Assembly (NCBI GenBank): GCA_020634165.1
Contig: JACKCF010000001.1
Coordinates: 806,001-870,000 of the forward strand
Source of the DNA: Anaerolineaceae bacterium
GTDB taxonomy: Bacteria; Chloroflexota; Anaerolineae; Aggregatilineales; Phototrophicaceae
Reading direction: 5' to 3'
Length of the DNA: 64,000 nucleotides
The position numbers and the translations under genes are program-made. Below, piece after piece: positions 8,970-17,818 of this stretch. Below the pieces are notes generated by a model that saw only the letters and a program-made list of their open reading frames with translations, searched no databases and had not been told where the DNA came from. Numbering within the stretch: position 1 is the stretch's first letter; each line of letters starts with the position of its first letter.

Positions 8970-9998
8970 ATGTCATACAAACGATATGTTCAGCAGTTCA
9001 ACATCATCCCTGGCACACTGCCTACTGGACCGCAGAACGCCCTTACGGACGTCCCTGGCGTCTTGGTAGGCCATACAACGCGCGTCGAAGGTGATACCAT
9101 TCGCACAGGCGTCACAGCCATCAAACCGCATGCGGGCAACATCTTTGAACAGCCCGTTACGGCTGCTGTACATACGATCAATGGGTTTGGCAAAGCGACT
9201 GCGTTCGAGCAGATTCGGGAGCAGGGCGTGATAGAAACGCCCATCATCCTGACGAATACGCTCTCCGTGTGGCGTGCGGCGGATGCACTGGTTTCCTATA
9301 TGTTGCAGCAGACGCCCTCGATTCGGTCAGTGTGTCCGGTGGTCGGGGAGTGCAACGACGCCTACGTCAATGATATTCGTCTGCGCAGCATCACTGAGGC
9401 GGATGTGTTCGCCGCGCTGGAATCCGCCCATGATGGTCCGGTCGAACAGGGCAGCGTCGGCGGTGGCACGGGCACGACCTGTTATGGCTTCAAAGGCGGT
9501 ATCGGGACCAGTTCGCGCGTGGTCAATGGCTATACCTTCGCGATTCTGTTGCAGACCAACTTTGGTGATCGCACGGAATTACGTATGGGCGGCGCGGATG
9601 TCGGCTGGCAGCTCCGTGACAAATACCTGCCTGCGAAAGCGCCTAGCGGCGGGTCCATCATGATTATCCTCGCGACCGATGCGCCGATGAGTTCGCGCCA
9701 GCTTGGGCGGCTGGCAAGGCGGGTGCAGTTCGGGTTAGGACGCACTGGCTCAACCTGTACCAATGGCAGCGGCGAGTTCGTCATTGCCTTTACCACCGAT
9801 CAGAGCCGGACCTTCGTTCGGGATGATGACACGATGAATGCTTATTTTGGTGCGGTCGTCGATTGCGCCGAGGAGTCAATCTATAACGCCCTGTTGAGTG
9901 CGACGACGGTCACAGGCCTGGATGGCCATACATTGTATGCCTTACCCCACGATGAACTCAGGCGCATATTAGGCGTACAGGACCAGCTTTCTGGCTAG
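8970..9998 (+). CDS. P1-family (DmpA-like) aminopeptidase
   Basis: An N-terminal-nucleophile peptidase of the P1/DmpA family that self-cleaves into two subunits and releases N-terminal residues from peptides or amides. The 342-aa protein shows the family N-terminus NALTDVPGVLVGHTT, the central GSVGGGTGTTCYGFKGGIGTSSRV with the cleavage and nucleophile site in GTSSR, and the C-terminal DCAEESIYNALLSATT. The ATG at 8970 has GAGGA about 10 nt upstream; an in-frame ATG at 8943 lacks a ribosome-binding site. It is divergent from greA over 272 nt of AT-richer DNA. No signal peptide, so probably cytoplasmic. Confidence 0.9.
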   Translation: MSYKRYVQQFNIIPGTLPTGPQNALTDVPGVLVGHTTRVEGDTIRTGVTAIKPHAGNIFEQPVTAAVHTINGFGKATAFEQIREQGVIETPIILTNTLSVWRAADALVSYMLQQTPSIRSVCPVVGECNDAYVNDIRLRSITEADVFAALESAHDGPVEQGSVGGGTGTTCYGFKGGIGTSSRVVNGYTFAILLQTNFGDRTELRMGGADVGWQLRDKYLPAKAPSGGSIMIILATDAPMSSRQLGRLARRVQFGLGRTGSTCTNGSGEFVIAFTTDQSRTFVRDDDTMNAYFGAVVDCAEESIYNALLSATTVTGLDGHTLYALPHDELRRILGVQDQLSG

Positions 9999-10183
9999 GC
10001 CATGCCTGGTCTACAGTCGGGTTATTGGCCAGTCTTTGTTGCTAGCGATAGTAAATTGTGTTACTTTATGGTCGCATGTAACAACCATTGTAACACTCAT
10101 CATATGATTCTGGGTTACATGTATGGGGGATTGGACCTGGCAGCTGGTCACGTATTCGTTTGTTCAGCAGGAGGGGTAGATAC

Positions 10184-10576
10184 ATGTTAAAGGAATTTCG
10201 TGAGTTCTTGATGCGCGGTAACGTGCTTGACCTGGCAGTGGGTATCATCATTGGTGCTGCTTTTACTGCCATTGTTACCTCGCTGGTAGATGACATCATC
10301 AGCCCGATCATTGGTCTGATTACGGGTGGCGTTGATTTCAGCGAAGTCGTCATTAATCTCAATGAGGCGACCACGCTGAATGTGGGTAACTTCATCAATG
10401 CGATTATCAATTTCGTCATCGTTGGTTTTGTCCTCTTCATGATCATTCGCGCTTACAACCAGGCAATGGCCCGCTTTGAAGAGAAGGAAGAAGAAGCACC
10501 CGCAGAGCCGACAACCGAAGAAAAGCTGGTCGTAGCAATCGAAAAGCTCAACACGCATCTGGAAAAACAGAGCTAA
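10184..10576 (+). CDS. mscL: Large-conductance mechanosensitive channel
   Basis: Pentameric inner-membrane channel that opens under hypo-osmotic tension. The 130-aa protein matches the usual MscL length: N-terminal amphipathic helix (LKEFREFLMRGNVLDLAVG), TM1 (IIIGAAFTAIVTSLVDDIISPIIG), periplasmic loop, TM2 (FINAIINFVIVGFVLFMII), and a charged cytoplasmic helix (EEKEEEAPAEPTTEEKLVVAIEKLNTHL). The ATG at 10184 follows GGAGGGG. It stands alone and ends at a strong terminator. Confidence 0.96.
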   Translation: MLKEFREFLMRGNVLDLAVGIIIGAAFTAIVTSLVDDIISPIIGLITGGVDFSEVVINLNEATTLNVGNFINAIINFVIVGFVLFMIIRAYNQAMARFEEKEEEAPAEPTTEEKLVVAIEKLNTHLEKQS

Positions 10577-10611
10577 AGAGCACAGCCACGCAATATGGCT
10601 TAATAAAGAAG

Positions 10612-10639
10612 AGCCGATGTCGAATCATCGGCTTTTTTT
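10612..10639 (+). terminator. Rho-independent terminator of mscL
   Basis: An AGCCGATG/CATCGGCT stem with a 6-nt loop is followed by seven T. Confidence 0.9.
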
Positions 10640-10820
10640 GTTAGAAGACGCTTTAAATTGTCGTGAACATTGAGAAATATTCCGTTTTTTTCATTTTCTT
10701 TAGTGTTAATCCACACTATAGTTGTGCTACACTGTATTTTATGTTCCAGGAAAAGTTGATGCTAACGCTAGGGAAGTATCAACAAAATCAGATCTCTTCG
10801 TCCGTAGGAGTCGTCTCGTT

Positions 10821-11216
10821 ATGCAGAACGTAGCAGAATCACAACCAGTCATTTTAATCGTAGAAGACACTATCGATTTTGCTGAAATGACGATGCACAT
10901 TCTGCGCCGGATGGGGATCGAAGCAAGCCACACCGTTTCTGCGGCAGATGCCATCGAATTCATTGACAGCCAATGCCCGGACCTCGTTCTGCTGGACCTC
11001 AACCTGCCTGGTGAAAGCGGCTGGGAAGTCCTAAAGCATCTGAACGAATCCAATATTGAGCGTCATGTTCCCGTTATCGTGACCAGTGCCTATAGTGACA
11101 GCGCCAACCGTCTGGTGGGCAAGCTGCAAAATGTCTATAAGTACATGATTAAGCCCTTCCCGCCGCAGGACTTGATGCAGGCTGTACGTCAGGCACTGCG
11201 CCTCGAAGAAGCATAA
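10821..11216 (+). CDS. Single-domain response regulator
   Basis: A 131-aa receiver domain with no output domain. The acidic pocket is in ILIVEDT, the phosphoacceptor Asp in LVLLDLNLPGESG, the switch Thr/Ser in VIVTSAYS and the conserved Lys in YMIKPFPPQDL. The ATG at 10821 is preceded by TAGGAG. The frame stays open 99 nt upstream but that stretch is not receiver-like. A likely phospho-relay intermediate or allosteric partner for one of the sensor kinases; no cognate kinase is adjacent. An extended -10-like TGCTACACT lies near 10730. Confidence 0.92.
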   Translation: MQNVAESQPVILIVEDTIDFAEMTMHILRRMGIEASHTVSAADAIEFIDSQCPDLVLLDLNLPGESGWEVLKHLNESNIERHVPVIVTSAYSDSANRLVGKLQNVYKYMIKPFPPQDLMQAVRQALRLEEA

Positions 11217-11289
11217 CTCGCCCCAAACCCAGGTATAATTGATAGCATTGTTGTTCACGAGCCTACCCAGGTGTTAGGACGCTTTTGCG

Positions 11290-11832
11290 ATGCCGACTGA
11301 CGACGATGCCGACAGCCGCTATGATGAGATCATGCGGCGTATTGCCAATCGTCAACAGGCCGTGCCGCAGTCACTTGACCCCGTTGTGCGCATTCTCAAC
11401 AGCCTGAATGTCATCGAACCGCTGGAAACCATGCGACGTCGGCGCAAGCTGCCGATCCTGTGTTATGGTCCGGCGACGAAGCGCAAGCCGGATGTAATTC
11501 GGGTAGTGGTGTGGTACATGCCCAAGGGGGACATGCAGGCGTATAAAACGCTCACCCTGTTTGGCATCTGGGCAGTGGGTGAGCCAGCTAATCTGGAAAT
11601 TATCGTCGGCACTCGCAGTTTGAAATATCAGGCTTCAGTCTATACGCCAGAAGCCTTCTGGAAGCTCATCAGGCAGGATTATGCCACCTACTACCAGGAT
11701 GATGGCCAGCCCCCGCAGGCGAGTTCCGTGCTCTACCAGACCAGCTATAGCGAAGAGCGGCGTTTGGAGATTCGCCAGCAGATCGCTGATGTCATCCAGG
11801 CATGGCAGGATGGCCTGAACAGCGATCCCTAG
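11290..11832 (+). CDS. Conserved hypothetical protein, 180 aa
   Basis: Not recognised. A soluble alpha/beta-looking protein with no signal peptide, membrane segment or metal motif. The centre has alternating strands (VIRVVVWYMPKGDM, NLEIIVGTRSLKYQASVYTP) and the end is a long helix (SEERRLEIRQQIADVIQAWQDGLN). Its codon use resembles its neighbours. It converges on the following minus-strand gene, sharing the bases of a CTAG at the two stop codons. Confidence 0.6.
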   Translation: MPTDDDADSRYDEIMRRIANRQQAVPQSLDPVVRILNSLNVIEPLETMRRRRKLPILCYGPATKRKPDVIRVVVWYMPKGDMQAYKTLTLFGIWAVGEPANLEIIVGTRSLKYQASVYTPEAFWKLIRQDYATYYQDDGQPPQASSVLYQTSYSEERRLEIRQQIADVIQAWQDGLNSDP

Positions 11833-12281
11833 TCGTTGTCGAAGAGGTCTAAATCGCCACCATCCCAATCATCATAAATAGGTTCATCATCATGATCGCG
11901 GCGGCGGGTACGCTGGCTGCGCAGGTCGCGTGGTTTCCCAAGCGGGTCTTCCTCGTTGGCGACATCTAATGCCGAGCCATGATAACCAGATAGACCCTGT
12001 GGCGGTAACACATTGCTGTTGTTCAACCGCTGCTGAACCTGCGCTTCAAAATCATCGACGCCCTGCGTTCTGGCCTGGGCTTGGGGCCGCTGGACGCGCG
12101 GACGCGGGGCACGTTTGCGTATCGGCATGGCATCTTCGTCGCCCGTATCAACCACATCACGGATGATGTCTGTGGCGGCACCGCCGAAGAAGCGTATGCC
12201 ATAGAAGGCTACGATGGCCAACAGGCCCACACATATCAGGGAGAGGATACAGCCCACTAGGACTAAAACTGCGCCATCCAT
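11829..12281 (-). CDS. Small membrane protein with basic/acidic tail
   Basis: A 150-aa protein of unknown function. One N-terminal membrane segment (AVLVLVGCILSLICVGLLAIVAFYGIRFFGG) is followed by a charged, probably disordered tail with a Pro/Arg-rich part (PIRKRAPRPRVQRPQAQAR), an SHORT low-complexity middle and an acidic end (EPIYDDWDGGDLDLFDND). It begins 8 nt after the stop of the gene at 12290-12709, so the two form an operon; both have the same architecture of one membrane helix plus a disordered tail. Overlaps the convergent gene by 4 nt at CTAG. Confidence 0.6.
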   Translation of the reverse strand: MDGAVLVLVGCILSLICVGLLAIVAFYGIRFFGGAATDIIRDVVDTGDEDAMPIRKRAPRPRVQRPQAQARTQGVDDFEAQVQQRLNNSNVLPPQGLSGYHGSALDVANEEDPLGKPRDLRSQRTRRRDHDDEPIYDDWDGGDLDLFDND

Positions 12282-12289
12282 CTTGTTCT

Positions 12290-12709
12290 TTACTCCTGAT
12301 CGACTGTTTGATGATCGCTGGGTTCGATATGCTCTTTCAGAAAGCCCCGATCCCCTTCTGGCGGCGGGGCGGCTTGCGGCCTGACAGGCTGCTCCACACC
12401 CGGCACGCGCAGGACCGATTGTGTTTCCCGCGAGGGTGCTAGCGGTTCTTCCACATGCATCTCTGGCAACTGCACCTCGAACGGGATTTCCTGTGACTTG
12501 CGCGTGACAATCTCCGAAAGCGGCTCCTCGTGGCTGGGTTCAATCGGCGCATTCTCGTCGAAAGTTTCGCGGTCATTCAGGAAGATACCAATGACGGCCA
12601 TCACTATCGCGCTGAAAGAGCGCCCAAAGACGAAGTACCAGATGAACAGCAATATGAGAATGACGCCTGCAATGGCAAAGCCACCAACGATGAGTAAGTC
12701 GTACGCCAT
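12290..12709 (-). CDS. Small membrane protein with Pro/Glu-rich tail
   Basis: A 139-aa protein of unknown function. From the ATG at 12709 (preceded by CAGGAGC) it has one membrane helix (LLIVGGFAIAGVILILLFIWYFVFG) and perhaps a second short hydrophobic stretch (SAIVMAVIGIFL). The remainder is Pro/Glu-rich and probably disordered. The frame is open 13 codons further upstream without a better start. First gene of a two-gene minus-strand operon. Confidence 0.6.
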   Translation of the reverse strand: MAYDLLIVGGFAIAGVILILLFIWYFVFGRSFSAIVMAVIGIFLNDRETFDENAPIEPSHEEPLSEIVTRKSQEIPFEVQLPEMHVEEPLAPSRETQSVLRVPGVEQPVRPQAAPPPEGDRGFLKEHIEPSDHQTVDQE

Positions 12710-13014
12710 AGCGATGTGCTCCTGAAGGCCAGCAGGCCGCTGTTGCACAGGTGATTGGCCGGATTATCCTGGCCTGGACCTTATTGTACACGCACCTATG
12801 TTCTGATAGTACCAGCGATATTCCGCTTGCTGCTACCAAATAATCCGGTAATTCAGCACTTTGTCGCAGAAAACGAAGGCATCCTGGCGTGATAACATGG
12901 TTTCTTCGTACACATTGTCTGAATTATCCTGTGCTTTTTCCAATTTCCTGATGTATTTTATTTGTGCGTCGCATGATACAACTATACAGGTTCTCGTTAA
13001 GGAGTAGATCGTTC

Positions 13015-14214
13015 ATGCGTAGTTTCGTCTCAAACAGTGTCAGCAATATGCGCCCATCCGGGATTCGTAAGTACTTTGACATCGTCAATCAGATGGAAGA
13101 TGTCGTTACCCTGGGTATTGGTCAGCCCGATTTTGCCACGCCGGCCCACATCACCAATGCAGGCATCGCCAGCCTGCGCGCCGGGGAGACAGGCTACACG
13201 GCCAATAGCGGCACAGTTGAACTGCGTGAGGCTGTCAGCGCGCATATGCAGCGCCTTTATAACATGAGCTATGATCCGCTCGATCAGGTGCTGATTACGG
13301 TCGGCGTCAGCGAAGCGCTGTACCTCGTCATGAAGTCGATCCTCGATCCAGGTGATGAAGTGCTGGTTGTCGAACCGTGTTTCGTGGCCAATGCAGCGGC
13401 TGTCGAGATGGCAGGTGGTGTTCCCGTTTCGGTCGATACGTCGCCGGAATTTGACTTCCAGGTGACAGGTGCTGACCTTGAAGCGAAGGTGACACCGCGC
13501 ACCAAGGTGATCCTTATCAGCTACCCGAACAACCCCACCGGCGCTATCCTGACCCGTGAACACATGCTCCAAGTTGCTCAATTTGCTGAAAAATACGATC
13601 TGCTTGTCGTCAGCGATGAGATTTACGAACGCCTGGTTTATGGGGTGGAGCACATTCACTTCGCAGGTTTGCCCGGTATGGAAGAACGCACCATCACGCT
13701 CAGTGGTATGAGCAAATCCTACGCCATGACCGGCTGGCGCATTGGATACGCCGTTGGCCCGGTCGAGATCATCGCCGCCATGAAGAAGCTTCACCAGTAT
13801 TTGATTATGTCCGCGCCCACGACAGGTCAGGTGGCCGCTGTTCAGGCGCTGCTGCACGGTGAAGAAGATGTCGAGCAGATGCGCCAGCATTATGATCGCC
13901 GCCGCCGTGTGCTGGTCGATGGTTTTAACAGCCTCGGCCTGACGTGCTTCGAGCCAGGTGGGGCATTCTATACCTTCCCCTCGATTGCCAGCACGGGGCT
14001 GACCGATGAAGAATTCTGTGAGCGCCTGCTGATGGAAGAACGCATGGCCGTGATCCCTGGCAGCGCTTTTGGCCGCAGTGGAACGGGCTTCGTCCGTGCC
14101 AGCTATGCGTCCAGCCTGGATAATATCCATCGTGCCCTGGAACGCCTGGAGCGCTTCCTGGCACGCAATGGCCTCCTCAATTCGGTAACGACACCGGAAA
14201 CGGTGACATTGTAA
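13015..14214 (+). CDS. Class I/II PLP-dependent aminotransferase
   Basis: A fold-type I aminotransferase of 399 aa. Visible PLP residues are the Lys for the Schiff base (K234 in SGMSKSYAMTGWRIGY), Asn in YPNNPTG (172-173) and Asp in VVSDEIYE (201); the C-terminal substrate-binding Arg is in GFVRASYA. The N-terminal LGIGQPDF is typical of aspartate/aromatic aminotransferases of the Ib subgroup. Start at 13015 has TAAGGAG upstream; the frame is open 17 codons earlier. Substrate cannot be fixed from sequence; aspartate or aromatic amino acids are most likely. It is monocistronic, ending at a terminator. Confidence 0.92.
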   Translation: MRSFVSNSVSNMRPSGIRKYFDIVNQMEDVVTLGIGQPDFATPAHITNAGIASLRAGETGYTANSGTVELREAVSAHMQRLYNMSYDPLDQVLITVGVSEALYLVMKSILDPGDEVLVVEPCFVANAAAVEMAGGVPVSVDTSPEFDFQVTGADLEAKVTPRTKVILISYPNNPTGAILTREHMLQVAQFAEKYDLLVVSDEIYERLVYGVEHIHFAGLPGMEERTITLSGMSKSYAMTGWRIGYAVGPVEIIAAMKKLHQYLIMSAPTTGQVAAVQALLHGEEDVEQMRQHYDRRRRVLVDGFNSLGLTCFEPGGAFYTFPSIASTGLTDEEFCERLLMEERMAVIPGSAFGRSGTGFVRASYASSLDNIHRALERLERFLARNGLLNSVTTPETVTL

Positions 14215-14244
14215 TTAGACTTTCTTTCATATAACTTATTGCTG

Positions 14245-14273
14245 CAAAAGCCTGGCCCGCCACCAGGCTTTTG
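14245..14273 (+). terminator. Terminator after aminotransferase
   Basis: An 11-bp perfect stem CAAAAGCCTGG/CCAGGCTTTTG with a 7-nt loop; the T-run is inside the 3' arm. Confidence 0.75.
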
Positions 14274-14323
14274 TGTATGATGGGCCTATCAATGGTTCAT
14301 AAAGAGGCTGGAAAGGTCACATC

Positions 14324-14827
14324 ATGCGGATTGAAGACATCAGGCTCATGTATGATTACACCTATTGGGCGAGCAAGCTCATCTGCTCTACAGCGGGAAA
14401 TCTGACCAACGAACAATTCTGGCAGCCACAATCCGTAAGCTGGGGCAGCCTGGGTGGCACGCTCGTCCATACAATGGATAGTGAGCATATGTGGCGCATC
14501 TTATTGAAGGATCGTATTATCGCACCGCGCTTCAAGGCGGATGACTTTGCTGATCTGGCGGCATTGCGACAGTTCTGGGACCAGGAAGAAATCGCCATGC
14601 GCGGGTTCATTGATACCTTGTCCGATGCGGACCTTGATGGGGTTGTGCGTTACGATACGCTGGAAGGCCCTGGCGAGCGTATCATGTGGCATAGCCTGTG
14701 GCATATCGTCAATCATGGCATGCAGCACCGCAGTGAAGCCGCCGTCATGCTGACCAGCTTCGGCTATTCCCCAGGCGGGCTAGACGTCACCCGTTTCCTC
14801 AATTTACGCAAGTCAGGCGCGATATAG
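14324..14827 (+). CDS. DinB-family protein
   Basis: A four-helix-bundle DinB/YfiT-like protein, 167 aa. Members bind a divalent metal through three His and include thiol transferases of bacillithiol/mycothiol type and many uncharacterised proteins. The expected His ligands are in LGGTLVHTMDSEHMW and IVNHGMQHRSEAAVML. The N-terminus MRIEDIRLMYDYTYWASKLI is typical. Substrate unknown. Flanked by terminators on both sides, so transcribed alone. A second, diverged DinB gene lies at 17315-17818. Confidence 0.85.
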   Translation: MRIEDIRLMYDYTYWASKLICSTAGNLTNEQFWQPQSVSWGSLGGTLVHTMDSEHMWRILLKDRIIAPRFKADDFADLAALRQFWDQEEIAMRGFIDTLSDADLDGVVRYDTLEGPGERIMWHSLWHIVNHGMQHRSEAAVMLTSFGYSPGGLDVTRFLNLRKSGAI

Positions 14828-14856
14828 CTGATTTTCTGTGAGAGCATCTTGAAACA

Positions 14857-14893
14857 AAAATGGCAGCTCACAATCATGTCGAGCTGCCATTTG
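14857..14893. terminator. Bidirectional terminator
   Basis: A 12-bp perfect stem AAATGGCAGCTC/GAGCTGCCATTT with an 11-nt loop lies between convergent genes. The A-run before it and the T-rich end after it allow action on both strands. Confidence 0.8.
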
Positions 14894-14916
14894 ATATTGT
14901 GACTTATTCAGACGGG

Positions 14917-16353
14917 TTAGTTATCGGTCAGACCGCAGTCACCCTGCTTATCTGTGCCTGCACCAGCAATCCAGACCTCGCCGAATGCGTCCGTATTGAT
15001 GAGATACCAATCGGCTCCTTCAGCCTGAACAATGCGGATGGCGCTGTATGGGGCCGGGTCCAGCGTACCCCTTGAATTACCATAAGGCGCATCGAAGATC
15101 GCTTTGGGGTTTGTTAGCACGATGAAGCACTCATTCTGCCCGAATTCACGACCTGGGTTTGGCGGTGGCAAAGGTGTCGGTGGAATGGCCGTCGGTGGTA
15201 CCGCAGTTGGTGGCGGTGCGGCGGTTGGCGGAGTTGTGCCCCCGCAGTCACCCTGCTGCAGCGTATACTGGCCGTTGACCTGTTTGTTGCCAGCAAAGGC
15301 CCGCAGTTCATGCGTTTCATTGAAGAACGCTGACGTCGTAACTGGAATGACGACCACATAGTTGGCACCAGGGGCAATCGACGGGAAGCTGCCATAATTC
15401 GTGTATGTGACCTGACCCGTGCGGATGTTGACATCCTGGAGCGTAATGTCCCCAGCAGGTGATGGGGCGTTGCCCACGTTGCCCACATTGATATGAACAT
15501 TGAAGGTTTGCGCGCAAACCGCATTGCCCTGAATCTGGAGGCCGCTCAGTTGAATATTCGATTCAGCCGGAGGTGGCAGTGGCGCAGGCGGCTCAACCGG
15601 AGGGATATTATTCAGGTCGCCCGTTGTATACACAACCGTTGGCGAAACCCAGCCCGCGAGGCCAGTTGGCAGCAAAACCTGGTACCAGCCCGTGCCTCGG
15701 TTGCTGACGCCGAAGATCGTGCCGCCTTCTCCTGTCAGGTAGCCAACGACCGCGCAGCCATGATTATCGACGACATCACACCGCCGCAGATTCACAGCAG
15801 TAACGCCATCAGTGGGGAAGACACGCGGCGTCATATCGACAACAGGCGTCGGTGTGGGCGGCTCGGGTGTGGGGGCTGGGACAACGCCAGCTTCTTCCAG
15901 TGCCTGTGCGATGACAGCCGTTATAATACGGTCAAATTTGTTGTTGCTCACGCGCACAGGTGATACGACATCGTAAAATGTTTGATTATCCGTCGTGTTG
16001 ACGACCAGCCGCAGCGCGTATAGCCCATCTGGGACAGTGGTTGTGTCCAGGGTGGCCAGCACCCCATTGCTCACTGGCTCCCTCATGCCCACCGTTGTGG
16101 GGATCCAGGGCGCACCATCTGGCATGGTAAGGTCATCATTGAGCGTGAGATATTCCAGATAGAAGTAAGACATGTTTGGCACATTGGCGGTACCAGTAAC
16201 ATCACCGCTTCCCCAGACTTCACTGACAGGCGGTGGCCAACTGATTTCGACACCTGTTTCAGCCGGGGGTTCCTGTGCGATCCCAGGAATCACAGAAAGG
16301 GCAGTCAACAAGACTGCGAGCAGTATTCGTATCGCCCATTGCCGAATTCTCAT
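14917..16353 (-). CDS. Secreted SH3/CARDB-like multidomain protein
   Basis: A 478-aa exported protein. The ATG at 16353 follows GGGAGATTGTT and begins a signal peptide ending near IPGIAQ; the longer open frame upstream is not coding-like. After an Ig-like N-terminal part (about 30-150) and a Pro/Thr linker comes an SH3b-like domain (about 190-250: VNLRRCDVVDNHGCAVVGYL ... GTGWYQVLLPTGLAGWVSP). Then a CARDB-like beta domain follows (QLSGLQIQGNAVCAQTFNVHINVGNVGNAPSPAG), a second Pro/Thr linker, and a C-terminal SH3-like domain (about 415-478). Paired Cys residues suggest disulfides outside the cytoplasm. Probably binds cell-envelope polymers; substrate unknown. Confidence 0.82.
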   Translation of the reverse strand: MRIRQWAIRILLAVLLTALSVIPGIAQEPPAETGVEISWPPPVSEVWGSGDVTGTANVPNMSYFYLEYLTLNDDLTMPDGAPWIPTTVGMREPVSNGVLATLDTTTVPDGLYALRLVVNTTDNQTFYDVVSPVRVSNNKFDRIITAVIAQALEEAGVVPAPTPEPPTPTPVVDMTPRVFPTDGVTAVNLRRCDVVDNHGCAVVGYLTGEGGTIFGVSNRGTGWYQVLLPTGLAGWVSPTVVYTTGDLNNIPPVEPPAPLPPPAESNIQLSGLQIQGNAVCAQTFNVHINVGNVGNAPSPAGDITLQDVNIRTGQVTYTNYGSFPSIAPGANYVVVIPVTTSAFFNETHELRAFAGNKQVNGQYTLQQGDCGGTTPPTAAPPPTAVPPTAIPPTPLPPPNPGREFGQNECFIVLTNPKAIFDAPYGNSRGTLDPAPYSAIRIVQAEGADWYLINTDAFGEVWIAGAGTDKQGDCGLTDN

Positions 16354-16513
16354 AACAATCTCCCTTATGTTGATATAAAGTATGCAACCATAATTTTGAT
16401 GATCGATTTTAGCATTATTTATGAACAACTTAATTTGAATTAAATGAGAGAATAAACGATTCGCTAACCACATTTGGTTATAGTTCATTGGCTGTCAAAT
16501 TGGAGTTTTCTGG

Positions 16514-17323
16514 ATGCCCTATACGCCGTTACAACTGGCCAATGCCTTTATCCAGGCAGGTGAACTCGACGATGCGCTGGCCGCGCTCGATGAGCATTTG
16601 ATTGCCGAGCCGGAGGATGATGCAGTGCGCCGGATGCGGGCTTCCGTCTTGCTGCGGCTGGCTTCTGCGGAGCACCTCAACCGCGCGCTGACCGATTTGC
16701 AGCAGCTTGGCGATACTACCTCGGATGATTGGCAGCAGCAGTCGATCATCTATGAAAAACTGGGCGATCTTGAAAATGCCATCAGCAGGATGAAGCAGGC
16801 GAAAGCGCTTCAGCCGAATCATGAGCGTTACGCCGAACGGTTGCTACAACTGTACATCGCGAATAACAATCTGGAGGCTGCACTGGAATTGGTGCGCCAG
16901 CAGGCGCGAACCTGGCGCTGGTTACAGTGGGAAGGCGATATTCTGGTGCTGTTGGGTGACGATATGATGGCGACTGCCCGCTATGGGCTGGTGCTGGCCT
17001 TGCTCGATGAATTGGCCGATAGTGCCCATATTGCCGCAATTCGGGGACGGATACTATTGGCGCGGGCAGCCTGCTATATGCGATTGGGGTATGGTGATGT
17101 CGCACGTGAGCATTTTCTCGCCGCCCAAAAAATCTACCCCAACGACCCGACGATTGAATTTAATCTGGGGGTGCTGCACTTTTTGGATGGGGAACGTGAA
17201 GCCGCCATCGACCAGTGCAGACGTGCCTACCAGGATGCCAATGCTGCCTTACAAGGACAAATGCGGCTGACACTGGCTGAGCATGCCATCACAGCCGCAT
17301 TTCTTGATGAAGGTTCAGCTTGA
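16514..17323 (+). CDS. TPR-repeat protein
   Basis: A 269-aa soluble protein built of tetratricopeptide-like helix pairs. Examples are FIQAGELDDALAALDEHLIAEPEDD near residue 12, YEKLGDLENAISRMKQAKALQPNHE near 80, YIANNNLEAALELVRQQAR near 115, and YMRLGYGDVAREHFLAAQKIYPNDP with FNLGVLHFLDGEREAAIDQCRRAYQ near 190-235. It has no signal peptide or enzymatic domain; presumably a scaffold. The start ATG is preceded by TTGGAG. It overlaps the 3' end of the convergent DinB gene by 9 nt. Confidence 0.8.
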   Translation: MPYTPLQLANAFIQAGELDDALAALDEHLIAEPEDDAVRRMRASVLLRLASAEHLNRALTDLQQLGDTTSDDWQQQSIIYEKLGDLENAISRMKQAKALQPNHERYAERLLQLYIANNNLEAALELVRQQARTWRWLQWEGDILVLLGDDMMATARYGLVLALLDELADSAHIAAIRGRILLARAACYMRLGYGDVAREHFLAAQKIYPNDPTIEFNLGVLHFLDGEREAAIDQCRRAYQDANAALQGQMRLTLAEHAITAAFLDEGSA

Positions 17324-17818
17324 TTTTACAGGTTGCTCGTAAGCGTAAAAGATATAATCCTGCGGACCCGTTCTGACGCCCAGATCATTGAGCAGCCGCA
17401 ATAATTGCGCCCGATGATCTGTACCATGATTGACCACATGCAGCAGCACCTGCCACAGTAACAGGTCTTTGTCTTCTTCATGATCCGGGAAAGGCTGAGT
17501 AACAAGCATTTCGTCGCGTAAATCAGCAAGATAGTCGCGCATTATCTGATCGACTTGATCCCACTCGGCACGCAGTATATCGCGGTCAGCGTAGGCCTTC
17601 GGGTCACGCCAGTCGATAAAATCCAGGCCACCGAGTTGTCTGAACCATGTCTCATCGACATTCACCATATGGACAAGCTGATCGCGAACGGACCCAATCG
17701 AATAGGTACTGGCCTGGACGTACTGCGCCTGCGAGAGCGGTACGATGTACTGCTCCCATATATAGCGATTCATGCCAAAGTGATAACCGTAAAAGTGGCG
17801 AATGGCATCGACATTCAT
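17315..17818 (-). CDS. DinB-family protein, second copy
   Basis: A 167-aa DinB-like four-helix protein: MNVDAIRHFYGYHFGMNRYIWEQYI, with metal-ligand His in QLVHMVNVDETWFRQL and LLHVVNHGTDHRAQLLRLL. Its start ATG overlaps the stop of the upstream VOC gene as TGATG, so translation of the two is probably coupled. DinB and VOC proteins are both small metal-binding folds used in thiol chemistry and antibiotic or electrophile resistance, which suggests a shared detoxification role; that is inference. It is diverged from the DinB gene at 14324. Confidence 0.85.
   Translation of the reverse strand: MNVDAIRHFYGYHFGMNRYIWEQYIVPLSQAQYVQASTYSIGSVRDQLVHMVNVDETWFRQLGGLDFIDWRDPKAYADRDILRAEWDQVDQIMRDYLADLRDEMLVTQPFPDHEEDKDLLLWQVLLHVVNHGTDHRAQLLRLLNDLGVRTGPQDYIFYAYEQPVKSS

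Noticed and set aside
8698..8976. Long N-terminal extension of GreA
   Set aside because: Residues upstream of the ATG at 8697 are not GreA-like and the protein from there has the normal length.
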